A stretch of 9,858 nt of DNA, from assembly GCA_024998705.1 (NCBI GenBank), contig JACOEF010000464.1, forward strand, positions 1 through 9,858. The letters are read 5' to 3'. Made by a program: the position numbers and the translations under genes. How positions within the stretch are numbered: position 1 is the stretch's first letter; every line of letters begins with the position of its first letter. Source of the stretch: Nitrospira sp. (lineage in GTDB: Bacteria; Nitrospirota; Nitrospiria; Nitrospirales; Nitrospiraceae). Shown in pieces: positions 1-6,771 of the stretch. A model generated the notes under the pieces. The model was given only the letters and a program-made list of their open reading frames with translations, was not told the DNA's origin and ran no database searches.

Positions 1-430
1 GCCAACTCGGGCAGCGGCTGCCGCCTTCGTCGGCGGCGCCGTCTTTCGGAGCCGCTCCATCGGAGGCCGGCTGCTCGCTGACCGGTGTCGATTCCTCTCC
101 CGTTGCCCGACTGAGCAACGCGCCATCTCCGGATAGACGCCGTTGGACGATTGATGCGGCGGATCCGAAGCTGGAAGGTGTTCCGACACCCGGCATCCGC
201 ATCACCTGGTCCGCCACCCGATCGGCTTCCTGCTCGTACTCATCGCCGGGCTCATTGATGACCAGCTTCGGCTGCAGCGACATGCCGGTCATTTTCTTCT
301 TCTCGCATTCCTCGCAGGTACCCGACAACCCACCGGACCCACCGCAGGCGCAGGCCCGCTGCAGGAAGCCTCGCGCCGAGGGAGCGCCGACGCTTGGAAG
401 GGGCATCACCTGTCTTTTGGACGATTTCAT
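1..430 (-). CDS. Third DUF4157-type protein, N-terminal part only (3' end beyond the window)
   Basis: The ATG at 430 overlaps the preceding stop as ATGA, and the frame stays open to the left edge, giving 143 residues. They begin MKSSKRQVMPLPSVGAPSAR and contain C27-x-C29-x9-C39-x2-C42, the same cysteine spacing as the neighbouring gene. Next comes LVINEPGDEYEQEADRVADQ followed by VMRMP, the segment that precedes DUF4157 in this family, then VQRRLSGDGALLSRA, matching VQRRVSGSG in the neighbour. After that the sequence becomes a low-complexity Glu/Pro/Ala/Ser linker ending at a CPSW where the window stops. The DUF4157 core with its HExxH motif is not yet reached, so the family call rests on the shared N-terminal module. 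The C-terminal domain, and therefore any toxic activity, cannot be seen. Confidence 0.83.
   Translation of the reverse strand, partial: MKSSKRQVMPLPSVGAPSARGFLQRACACGGSGGLSGTCEECEKKKMTGMSLQPKLVINEPGDEYEQEADRVADQVMRMPGVGTPSSFGSAASIVQRRLSGDGALLSRATGEESTPVSEQPASDGAAPKDGAADEGGSRCPSW
191..279 (-). repeat. Paralogous repeat, copy in the third DUF4157 gene
   Basis: This is the partner of 1558-1646, in the same orientation about 1.37 kb away. It encodes LQPKLVINEPGDEYEQEADR and the VADQVMRMP that follows. Because the copies are direct, nearly identical and bracket most of one cargo gene, recombination between them could delete or swap that gene's toxin-bearing part. Confidence 0.85.
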
Positions 431-1800
431 GGCTGCTGGCCTGCCTTGGGCCTGACGGCGATGTGGGACAACGGTCCTCCTGCCCTCTGATATAACCGGA
501 TGGTGTCTCCCATCTGCCCGCCCGCCATCTGATCGGCTCGCGCATGGAGGACAGGTTTCGATACATCACTCGGCTTGGACAGCCAGAATGATCCGCCAGG
601 AAGTTTGAAGGCGATGTGGCTGGGGCCCTCGGAGGTATTACGAAAACCGCTTCCATACAACGCGAGATGAGCAGCCGACTCCGAATCGGTGGGTGTAGCC
701 TCGAATTGCGCCTTCATGAAGAAGTCCCAGAGCGCCGGTGGAGGGAAACTACCCTGGGCTGCCTGTCGGCCATAGACCGTATCGGGATGTTCCCCTTCAG
801 GGATGGTAACACCCAACGAGACCAGAAATGCCTCACGCCGGTCCCAAACGGCAGAAACTGGATCTCGGAAGGAAAAGGTTCCCATCGCCCAACCGAGGCA
901 ATTCCCCAATGCTCTGCACATGACAAGAGAGTTGGGTTCCAAAATGAAAGCGTGCGCGCCGCTACTCAACTGAGGATACCGATCGAGTTGGTCGCGAATC
1001 TCGATGTAGAAAGAGTTGCTCTGCGCCTTGATGCGCGCAAGATCGGGATTAACTAGGAGGTCGTACGGCCTGCCGTCGATAACCACCTCATGGGTGCTCC
1101 CCAGTTCTGCCGTGAGTGCGAGTTCCTCTCCGCCTCCCGGTAATTCAGGATCAGTTCCGCTCGCACGTTGGAGGACTCCCTGCGTATCTCCTTGCCCCTG
1201 CTGTACGACATGAGTCAGCTCATGGGCCAGCAACCGCCGGCCGCTCGCAGTACCTGGGACATACCCTCCGTCCCCGAACACCAGGTCGGTGCCGACCGTG
1301 TATGCCCTAGCCTGAACAAGAAGGGCAGACGCAGCGGCATCCCGGTCGGCATGCACCCGCACGGCCCCGAAATCGTGGTCGAAGCGCGCCTCGAAGAAGG
1401 CACGGGTGGCAGCATCGAGCGGCTGCCCCGGTGAATTCAAAACATCGTGGAGCATCTGGGGTGCCGTACCGGCTCCGGCCAGACCACTGCCGCTCACGCG
1501 CCGCTGTACGAGAGGAATGGTCGAGGGAGGTGATGGGTTGCGGTCCATCGGCGAAACGGGCATGCGCATGACCTGCTCCGCCACCCGATCGGCTTCCTGC
1601 TCGCACTCATCGCCCGGCTCATTAATGCGCAGCTTCGTTTGCAGCGGTTGCCTGAGCAGTCTTGGCTTTTCACAATCTGAACAAGCACCGGTAGACCCGC
1701 TCGATCCGCCGCAGGCACACTTGCGCCGGAGCAGCACGCTGGTTGTTGCCGCGATCTTGGACGCAGGAGTTGTCGCGGCTATTTTCGTCTTTTCACTCAT
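427..1800 (-). CDS. DUF4157 protein with a Cys/His C-terminal domain (DUF7689-like), candidate eCIS effector
   Basis: This 457-residue protein has four visible parts. First is a cysteine cluster C28-x-C30-x9-C40-x2-C43 that looks like a small zinc site. Second is the block LRINEPGDECEQEADRVAEQ (58-77). Third is DUF4157 at about 122-205 (LDAATRAFFEARFDHDFGAV, RVHADRDAAASALLVQARAY, LLAHELTHVVQQ), with HELTH at 193-197. Fourth, residues about 235-450 form a separate domain with RALGNCLGWAMGT (C301), SHIAFKLPGGSFWLSKPSDV (H395, W406) and H419. The NCxxWA plus later HIA...G..W.SK pattern recalls DUF7689 and, more loosely, NlpC/P60-type Cys-His folds, so a hydrolase or transferase toxin is conceivable. 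There is no signal peptide. Gap to the upstream gene is 6 nt with a weak ribosome site; its stop overlaps the next gene as ATGA. The last domain is lower in GC than the core genes. Confidence 0.86.
   Translation of the reverse strand: MSEKTKIAATTPASKIAATTSVLLRRKCACGGSSGSTGACSDCEKPRLLRQPLQTKLRINEPGDECEQEADRVAEQVMRMPVSPMDRNPSPPSTIPLVQRRVSGSGLAGAGTAPQMLHDVLNSPGQPLDAATRAFFEARFDHDFGAVRVHADRDAAASALLVQARAYTVGTDLVFGDGGYVPGTASGRRLLAHELTHVVQQGQGDTQGVLQRASGTDPELPGGGEELALTAELGSTHEVVIDGRPYDLLVNPDLARIKAQSNSFYIEIRDQLDRYPQLSSGAHAFILEPNSLVMCRALGNCLGWAMGTFSFRDPVSAVWDRREAFLVSLGVTIPEGEHPDTVYGRQAAQGSFPPPALWDFFMKAQFEATPTDSESAAHLALYGSGFRNTSEGPSHIAFKLPGGSFWLSKPSDVSKPVLHARADQMAGGQMGDTIRLYQRAGGPLSHIAVRPKAGQQP
1558..1646 (-). 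repeat. Paralogous repeat, copy in the second DUF4157 gene
   Basis: These 89 bp match 191-279 without gaps at about 78 of 89 positions by hand alignment, including an identical 27-bp core. They encode the LQTKLRINEPGDECEQEADR region and the VAEQVMRMP that follows. It is a direct repeat produced by gene duplication, not a mobile element. Confidence 0.85.
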
Positions 1801-1806
1801 GTCGTT

Positions 1807-3294
1807 TCAGAAACGAAACTCGATCAGCGGCCCACGCTGGCCGCCCGATCCCGTCGGCGATGCCGGCGCGGGAACCGGTTGCAACCACGGCTCTGGTGCT
1901 GGTTTGATAATCCGACGCAGTTCTTTATCAGTGAGGCGCAGGCGAAGTTTCGAAAAGTGCAGCCGTAGAAAAGGTGCGAGGACTGCTCGGCGCGTGTCGA
2001 GAAACTGGAAACGGCGCGGCGAACGGTGGCGCAAGAGTTCTGGAGTGTTTACATATGCCGCCACCGCTTCGGGCAAATCTTCTGACGGATGCGTCGTCAT
2101 ATAGAGCGTCATTGGCTGCTCGACCCAAGTAGGCTCGTTCCAATTGTCCTCGGTGATTTTGTACTTCGTCGGCGGTGTCCGCCCGCCTTCCAACGCTGTC
2201 TGCACCTCCGCCACACCGGCATCGAACAGCTCTGGTTGAGCGCCGCTCGTCCAACCTGCGGCGAGTCGATAGTCCCTCATAAACTGCGGGTCTGGCGCTG
2301 GTTCTTTTCCCTGAGGCGTCAGCGCAGTTTCCACCAAGCCATGTCCCAGTTCATGGGTAATGGACCCTGTGACTCCTTGTGCTTCCGTCGAAGGATTCAG
2401 CTGCGCCCGTACGCCGTCGGTGCTTCGGCCCGCCGGAATAAGAAAACTGGCCGCTTGGTCTACCGCTGTTCGATAGATCGCCATACGGCCGCCGCCAAAA
2501 TCCGCCGCCACATTACGCTTGGGAGCCAGAATGCCATCGGCCGAGAGCTCATAGTCCACGCGGAAAAAGCCAATTTCAGTGACCTTGGGAATACCACCCA
2601 AGATACGCGCAAAGCCGCTAAACGCCGCGACGATCCAATCATAGACTGCAGAGTCATCGCCGGGGCTCCAAGCCTCCCAGGCAGCTTCAGTGAGCAAATC
2701 TCCAGGTCTCGCTCCTGCACCAAAATAATTCAGCCGCTCGCGCTGCTGTTCAAGAGTTGCGGCGAATATCTGCCGCACGCCGACACGGCGCATCTCGTTT
2801 TCGAAATCGTCGCGCGCCATGGGGCTGCGATAAATTCCGATGGGCGCATGGGGGATCGTGACCTGCTGGCCGGACTCTGCCTGACGCGCCGCTCGCTCAG
2901 CCGGATGATCTTGCGGCACGATGCCGGCATAGGTACCGAGCGCCGGATCTTGCGCAACCACATGCGAAAGTTCATGCATCAGCAAACCCCTTCGATCTGC
3001 CTGCAGGGCTCCAGAAGTCGTATAGATATGATGCCCCGCGGTCACCGCGCGCGCCCCCAAGCCGAGCGCGACCATGCTGCCGTCGCGATCATCGTGCACC
3101 CGCACATGAGCAAACGAATGGTTAAACCTTTGCTCGGCTTCACGACGTATAGAAAACGGCACGTCGGTTCCAGGCGATTGCTGATCGACTGACTTGCCTA
3201 ACGCACAACCGCGAGAGAATGACCAGCCTAACTTATCTGCACCACAGTCGGCGGCAAAACCCGTGGGATCGAGTGTCAATCGGCCGCTCTTCAT
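1807..3294 (-). CDS. DUF4157 protein with a second HExxH zincin domain, candidate eCIS metallopeptidase effector
   Basis: This 495-residue protein carries a DUF4157 domain at about residues 45-115 (FSIRREAEQRFNHSFAHVRV, HDDRDGSMVALGLGARAVTA, RGLLMHELSHVVAQ) with HELSH at 107-111. DUF4157 is strongly linked to eCIS-associated toxins. A second, independent zinc-protease motif, ITHELGHGL with HELGH at 314-318, lies in the C-terminal half. It is followed by candidate downstream acidic ligands, such as E363 in FDAGVAEVQTALEG or E405/E409 in HPSEDLPEAVAAYVNTPELL, a pattern seen in gluzincins. This could be the toxic catalytic domain, cutting an unknown substrate. The basic C-terminus ends GPLIEFRF. 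There is no signal peptide. Unlike its two neighbours it lacks the N-terminal four-cysteine cluster. The start overlaps the 84-aa gene by ATGA; the next gene begins 6 nt after the stop. DUF4157 assignment is firm, effector role inferred. Confidence 0.88.
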   Translation of the reverse strand: MKSGRLTLDPTGFAADCGADKLGWSFSRGCALGKSVDQQSPGTDVPFSIRREAEQRFNHSFAHVRVHDDRDGSMVALGLGARAVTAGHHIYTTSGALQADRRGLLMHELSHVVAQDPALGTYAGIVPQDHPAERAARQAESGQQVTIPHAPIGIYRSPMARDDFENEMRRVGVRQIFAATLEQQRERLNYFGAGARPGDLLTEAAWEAWSPGDDSAVYDWIVAAFSGFARILGGIPKVTEIGFFRVDYELSADGILAPKRNVAADFGGGRMAIYRTAVDQAASFLIPAGRSTDGVRAQLNPSTEAQGVTGSITHELGHGLVETALTPQGKEPAPDPQFMRDYRLAAGWTSGAQPELFDAGVAEVQTALEGGRTPPTKYKITEDNWNEPTWVEQPMTLYMTTHPSEDLPEAVAAYVNTPELLRHRSPRRFQFLDTRRAVLAPFLRLHFSKLRLRLTDKELRRIIKPAPEPWLQPVPAPASPTGSGGQRGPLIEFRF

Positions 3295-3545
3295 TTCAGT
3301 AGTCCCTCGCCGACAGCGCGCCCGGTAGCCGCACCAACTTGCCGCAGTTTGGTGCCGACCTCGACACGGACGTTGCCAAGGCGAAAGTTGGGGACCGAGC
3401 CGAACTCGGCCACACGCGCCGCCGCGTCCGGTATCGAGAGCGCGCGACTGATTTCCTCTTGCAGTCCCTGTGCGATCGCATGCCGGTCTTCATAACGAAA
3501 ACCCTTCAACACAAGACTATCGATATTGACGACGATACGCCTCAT
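3291..3545 (-). CDS. Small 84-aa eCIS-linked protein of unknown function
   Basis: The protein begins MRRIVVNIDSLVLKGFRYED and continues with RHAIAQGLQEEISRALSI, a middle part AARVAEFGSVPNFRLGNVRV, and a C-terminal helix ending TGRAVGEGLLK. I recall similar short proteins with an IDxLVLxGF start and a following amphipathic helix beside DUF4157 genes and eCIS loci, but know no established function. The start at 3545 is supported by the ATGA overlap with the ATPase stop and an AGGGGG purine run a few bases upstream. A much longer upstream extension of the same frame only shadows the ATPase gene and is rejected. The TGA overlaps the start of the first DUF4157 gene (3294-3291). Sitting exactly between assembly ATPase and cargo, it could be a cargo adaptor or chaperone; that is inference from position alone. 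Confidence 0.8.
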   Translation of the reverse strand: MRRIVVNIDSLVLKGFRYEDRHAIAQGLQEEISRALSIPDAAARVAEFGSVPNFRLGNVRVEVGTKLRQVGAATGRAVGEGLLK

Positions 3546-5473
3546 ACCCACCCCCTGGTCTCGGCATCCGACAGGGGCCGGTCTCGCTTGGCCGCCTCGC
3601 TCTGCGCCGCCTGCAGCAGATGGCCCATGCGCAAGGGCTGTCTGGCCTGTGCCGCGAGGAAAGCGGCGTTGAGGGCGATATTTCGGATACTCCCGCCGGC
3701 CATGTGCAGCTTCGCCAGTTTGGCGTAATCCAGGCCTTCGACCGGTGCCGACACAGGATACATGGTGCGCCAAATGGCTTCCCGCTGCGCGGCATCGGGG
3801 AAGGGAAAGTGGACCACAAAACGCAGACGCCGGTGAAAGGCTTGGTCGAGCGCCGCCTTCATGTTGGTGGTCAGGATGGCCAGTCCCCGATAGGCCTCCA
3901 TACGCTGGAGCAAATAACTGACTTCGATGTTGGCGTAACGATCATGGCTGTCCTTCACCTCGCTCCGTTTGCCGAACAGGGCATCGGCTTCATCGACCAG
4001 AAGAATCGCCCCGCTTTCATCCGCCGCATCGAACAGGCGCCGCAGATTCCGCTCCGTCTCACCGATATACTTGCTGACGACGGCCGAGAGGTCGATGCGG
4101 TAGAGATCGAGATTTAACTCGTTGGCTAGCACTTCGGACGCCAGAGTCTTTCCCGTCCCGCTCTCACCCGCAAAGAGCGCCGTAATGCCAAGCCCCCTGC
4201 TGCCCTGACTGCCGAACCCCCAGTCCTGATACACGGTCAACCGATGCCGCACCTGGGCCGCCATCGCCCGCAGGGTCGTCTGCTGTGACGCCGACACGAT
4301 CAGCGCCTCCCAATCGGCGATCGGCTCGATCCGTTGCGCGAGGTCATCGAGTTTGGATCGGCCCGCCGTGCGGCAGGCCCGCCAGAGCAGCCCCTCCGGC
4401 CGTTCACCCCCGGCTAGACGACGGCGTAGCTGTTTTCCGGTCTGCGCGATCGTGCCGGCACTCAAGCGAAACTGCCAGGAGACTCCCTCCAGGGAACCAT
4501 TGACCAACGCGGCATCTTGACCAAGCGCCTGTTCCCACAGAGCCCGTTGCTCCACCGCCTGCGGCCGGTTCACGACGTATGAAACCGCCTGCCTCGCGAA
4601 CGGAGGCAACTCCGGGCCGATCACGAACACCAGGCCGCTGAGTTGATCGACCAACCCTCCCACCTGCTTCGGCACCTCATGTTCCGCGCATTCGACGATC
4701 AACGCCGCATGGAGCAGGAACGCTTCCCGCTGCCATAACACCCCCAGCGCCTCGATCTCCGACGCGCCGGTCGGCACAAGTGCCGCCGGAAGCACATACA
4801 GTTGTAGACCGAGTGCCGATGCCACGGAGGCCGCCACATCACCCTGCCCTTGCAGATCGTCCCCCGTCAGGAGAACAAGACCGGACGAGGACCAGTCGGC
4901 TTCAATCACGGACAGGATTGTGGAGGCAGTCTCCCGATGAGCGGCGGCCAGCAACTCACCCGGTTGTCTGATATGGAGGAGAGGCCGCAACCGTGGATCG
5001 AGATAATTGACGCCTGCCAGGTAGTGCAACACGCGCTCGTCGATACGGAGACGCGCATTCGCCACTCCCATGCTCTCATCGAGTTCTACCAGCCGCCAGC
5101 GGCGCAACGGAGCGACCGGGGTCAACGCGCTCCAATGCGGCTCTTCGAGTGCGGCTAGGGCCAGGCCGAAGGTAACGGAGGGGCGATGGCCGGGAGCCAG
5201 CGCCTCGCCGCAGATACGCGCGACCTCGGCATTCATCTCGACCCCTGCGCACAACAACAGCACATCGCGTTCGAATCGACTAAGGCCGAACAGGTTGGTC
5301 AGAACATCAATGGCCGCCGAGGCCGGTCCCGCCGCATCGATCTCGTCGATGTTGTGCCCGACGGCCTCCGCTTGCTCCCCACCGGTGAGTCTGTCCTTCA
5401 GGCGGTCGAACTCGCGGACCAAACACCGTTGGTTGGCCTGGACCCACGTGTCGTATTCGACGCGATCGCTCAT
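3542..5473 (-). CDS. eCIS-associated AAA+ ATPase (Afp15/Pvc15-like)
   Basis: This 643-residue ATPase belongs to the family found in essentially every Afp/PVC-type locus, where it is thought to act in particle assembly or cargo handling rather than in contraction. The C-terminal AAA module is complete: Walker A GESGTGKT (436-443), Walker B ILLVDEADALFG with D494/E495, sensor 1 around TTN (535-537), arginine finger candidates at R548, R549 and R551 in FHRRLRFVVHFPFPD, and sensor 2 GSIRN with R597. The N-terminal part (about 1-180) is helical, with LFGLSRFERDVLLLCAGVEM. Residues about 198-300 resemble a degenerate AAA domain: GLVLLTGDDLQGQGD occupies the P-loop position but lacks GKT, and LVFVIGPELP resembles a sensor strand. 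No signal peptide or membrane segment is seen. It starts by ATGA overlap with the DUF4255 gene and ends by ATGA overlap with the 84-aa gene. Confidence 0.94.
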   Translation of the reverse strand: MSDRVEYDTWVQANQRCLVREFDRLKDRLTGGEQAEAVGHNIDEIDAAGPASAAIDVLTNLFGLSRFERDVLLLCAGVEMNAEVARICGEALAPGHRPSVTFGLALAALEEPHWSALTPVAPLRRWRLVELDESMGVANARLRIDERVLHYLAGVNYLDPRLRPLLHIRQPGELLAAAHRETASTILSVIEADWSSSGLVLLTGDDLQGQGDVAASVASALGLQLYVLPAALVPTGASEIEALGVLWQREAFLLHAALIVECAEHEVPKQVGGLVDQLSGLVFVIGPELPPFARQAVSYVVNRPQAVEQRALWEQALGQDAALVNGSLEGVSWQFRLSAGTIAQTGKQLRRRLAGGERPEGLLWRACRTAGRSKLDDLAQRIEPIADWEALIVSASQQTTLRAMAAQVRHRLTVYQDWGFGSQGSRGLGITALFAGESGTGKTLASEVLANELNLDLYRIDLSAVVSKYIGETERNLRRLFDAADESGAILLVDEADALFGKRSEVKDSHDRYANIEVSYLLQRMEAYRGLAILTTNMKAALDQAFHRRLRFVVHFPFPDAAQREAIWRTMYPVSAPVEGLDYAKLAKLHMAGGSIRNIALNAAFLAAQARQPLRMGHLLQAAQSEAAKRDRPLSDAETRGWV

Positions 5474-6771
5474 GTGATCGTTACCCGATAATTAAAAAAC
5501 ACCGGCGGTTCGGCCGCACGATCGATCAATAGACTGTCGATCCCATCCACGCGTAACCGCGCCAAATGATCGCCGACCGGCGCCTGGTCGAGGATGAACG
5601 TCAAGGAGTTCGCCGGGCTGATCCACGGTTCAGGCACGACTTCGCGGCTTCCGAGTAAGAGTGAGACCGATTGTCCCGCTCGAACGTCCGGTGTACAGGC
5701 CAACGTAATCGTCGCGCTCCCGTTTCCGTCCTTGGGCACCGTCATGGGAAGAGCGGTCGTGATACTAGGGCCGGTCATCAGCCCTAGCTGATTGCTGATC
5801 CGGGGTTCCGTCTCCGTCGGACGAACGAGTCGCACGGCGACTTGGTACACACCGACGGCCAACGACGGCGGCACCACGACCTGCAGTTGCGAGGCCGAAT
5901 CGCCGGCCAGGGCCGCCACCTCCTGAACAATGTCGAATCGAGCATTCGAAAACACCACCGTGCGGGCGGTGCCGTTGAGGTGATGTCCGGTCAGTTCGAC
6001 GGTCGCCCCCACCGTCGCGGCCGGTTGTCTATCGGTCGCCTGCGCGGTCTGAATGGTCGGGAAAGGCGGCAGTAAATCGGGCTGCACCACCACGCCCCGC
6101 TCGAGTTTCGTCACTGGATCCACCGGCCCGCGAGTGAGCACGGGCAAAGTGGGCCTGGTCGGTTTCGACGATTCGATCAACACGACCGTCGCCACATAGG
6201 CCGCGGTGGGTCGGTAATGGGACTGCACGGCCGTCCAAAGCTTGGACATTTCTTCGGTGCTCAGGGGATCAGGAACCAGCTTGATCTGTTCCACCTGATC
6301 GGCTAACCCACATTCGGCCAGAGCCCGTAAGGCCAGAGGCAAATTGCTATCCACCGAAGGGGAAGGGTTCAGCGCGGTCGTAATGGCCTTTCGATCCAGC
6401 ACCGGCGTCTCGTGCAGCAACTGCATGGCATAGCCGAGCAGAATTTCACTCCCCAATTCCTCGGCACTATAGGCGCTGACCAGGTAATGGAGATCCAGCG
6501 CCAGCGGCGGGTTAGTAAGCCGTTGCGTGCCCGATCCGTCGCGCGAGGGCAAGGCATGGTTTCGCCAGCCCTGGTTGAATGTGACTTGATGGAGAAACAG
6601 ATTCAGTTGGGTATTTTCCGTACCATTCGCGGGGACCACGCGATCCGGCGGAACCGCACTCACGGTCACAGTACTGCCGAGCAACCCGCTCACATTGTGG
6701 TTGACCAGGCCGTCGTTCAGCAGATCGCGCAACACCGCGGTGACTCCGGCAATGGCCAACGCTGTGCTCAT
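5470..6771 (-). CDS. DUF4255 / Pvc16-like tube cap protein with Ig-like C-terminal extension
   Basis: This 433-residue protein has a DUF4255 (Pvc16 N-terminal) domain over about residues 1-200. It starts MSTALAIAGVTAVLRDLLND and shows VTVSAVPPD, NTQLNLFLHQVTFNQGWRN, PPLALDLHYLVSAYS, EILLGYAMQLLHETPVL and LSTEEMSKLWTAVQSHYRPTAAY. In Afp/PVC particles this family forms the terminal cap that ends tube growth and anchors the distal sheath. After a Pro-rich spacer, residues about 235-335 look like an IPT/TIG immunoglobulin-like fold (TVGATVELTGHHLNGTARTVVF, PPSLAVGVYQVAVRLVRP). A further beta-rich segment runs to the end (PEPWISPANSLTFIL, DHLARLRVDGIDSLLID). Both junctions are ATGA overlaps (6771-6768 and 5473-5470). 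The N-terminal domain assignment is firm; the Ig-like reading rests on pattern only. Confidence 0.92.
   Translation of the reverse strand: MSTALAIAGVTAVLRDLLNDGLVNHNVSGLLGSTVTVSAVPPDRVVPANGTENTQLNLFLHQVTFNQGWRNHALPSRDGSGTQRLTNPPLALDLHYLVSAYSAEELGSEILLGYAMQLLHETPVLDRKAITTALNPSPSVDSNLPLALRALAECGLADQVEQIKLVPDPLSTEEMSKLWTAVQSHYRPTAAYVATVVLIESSKPTRPTLPVLTRGPVDPVTKLERGVVVQPDLLPPFPTIQTAQATDRQPAATVGATVELTGHHLNGTARTVVFSNARFDIVQEVAALAGDSASQLQVVVPPSLAVGVYQVAVRLVRPTETEPRISNQLGLMTGPSITTALPMTVPKDGNGSATITLACTPDVRAGQSVSLLLGSREVVPEPWISPANSLTFILDQAPVGDHLARLRVDGIDSLLIDRAAEPPVFFNYRVTIT

Noticed and set aside
252..656. Minus-strand 134-codon open frame across the junction of the second and third DUF4157 genes
   Set aside because: It lies in a different frame from both genes, whose motifs are clear, and its product has no recognisable pattern.
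1406..2104. Plus-strand open frame (232 codons) spanning the junction of two DUF4157 genes
   Set aside because: It is Arg/Ser-rich without motifs and crosses a junction between two well-supported minus-strand genes, so it is a shadow of GC-rich coding sequence.
2089..3192. Long plus-strand open frame (367 codons) opposite the first DUF4157 gene
   Set aside because: The product looks like a random basic translation without recognisable domains. The minus-strand frame has clear DUF4157 and HExxH motifs and ATGA-coupled junctions.
3546..3773. N-terminal extension of the 84-aa protein to a 160-residue form
   Set aside because: The extension lies wholly inside the ATPase gene in another frame and is low-complexity. 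The ATGA overlap and a purine run support the start at 3545.
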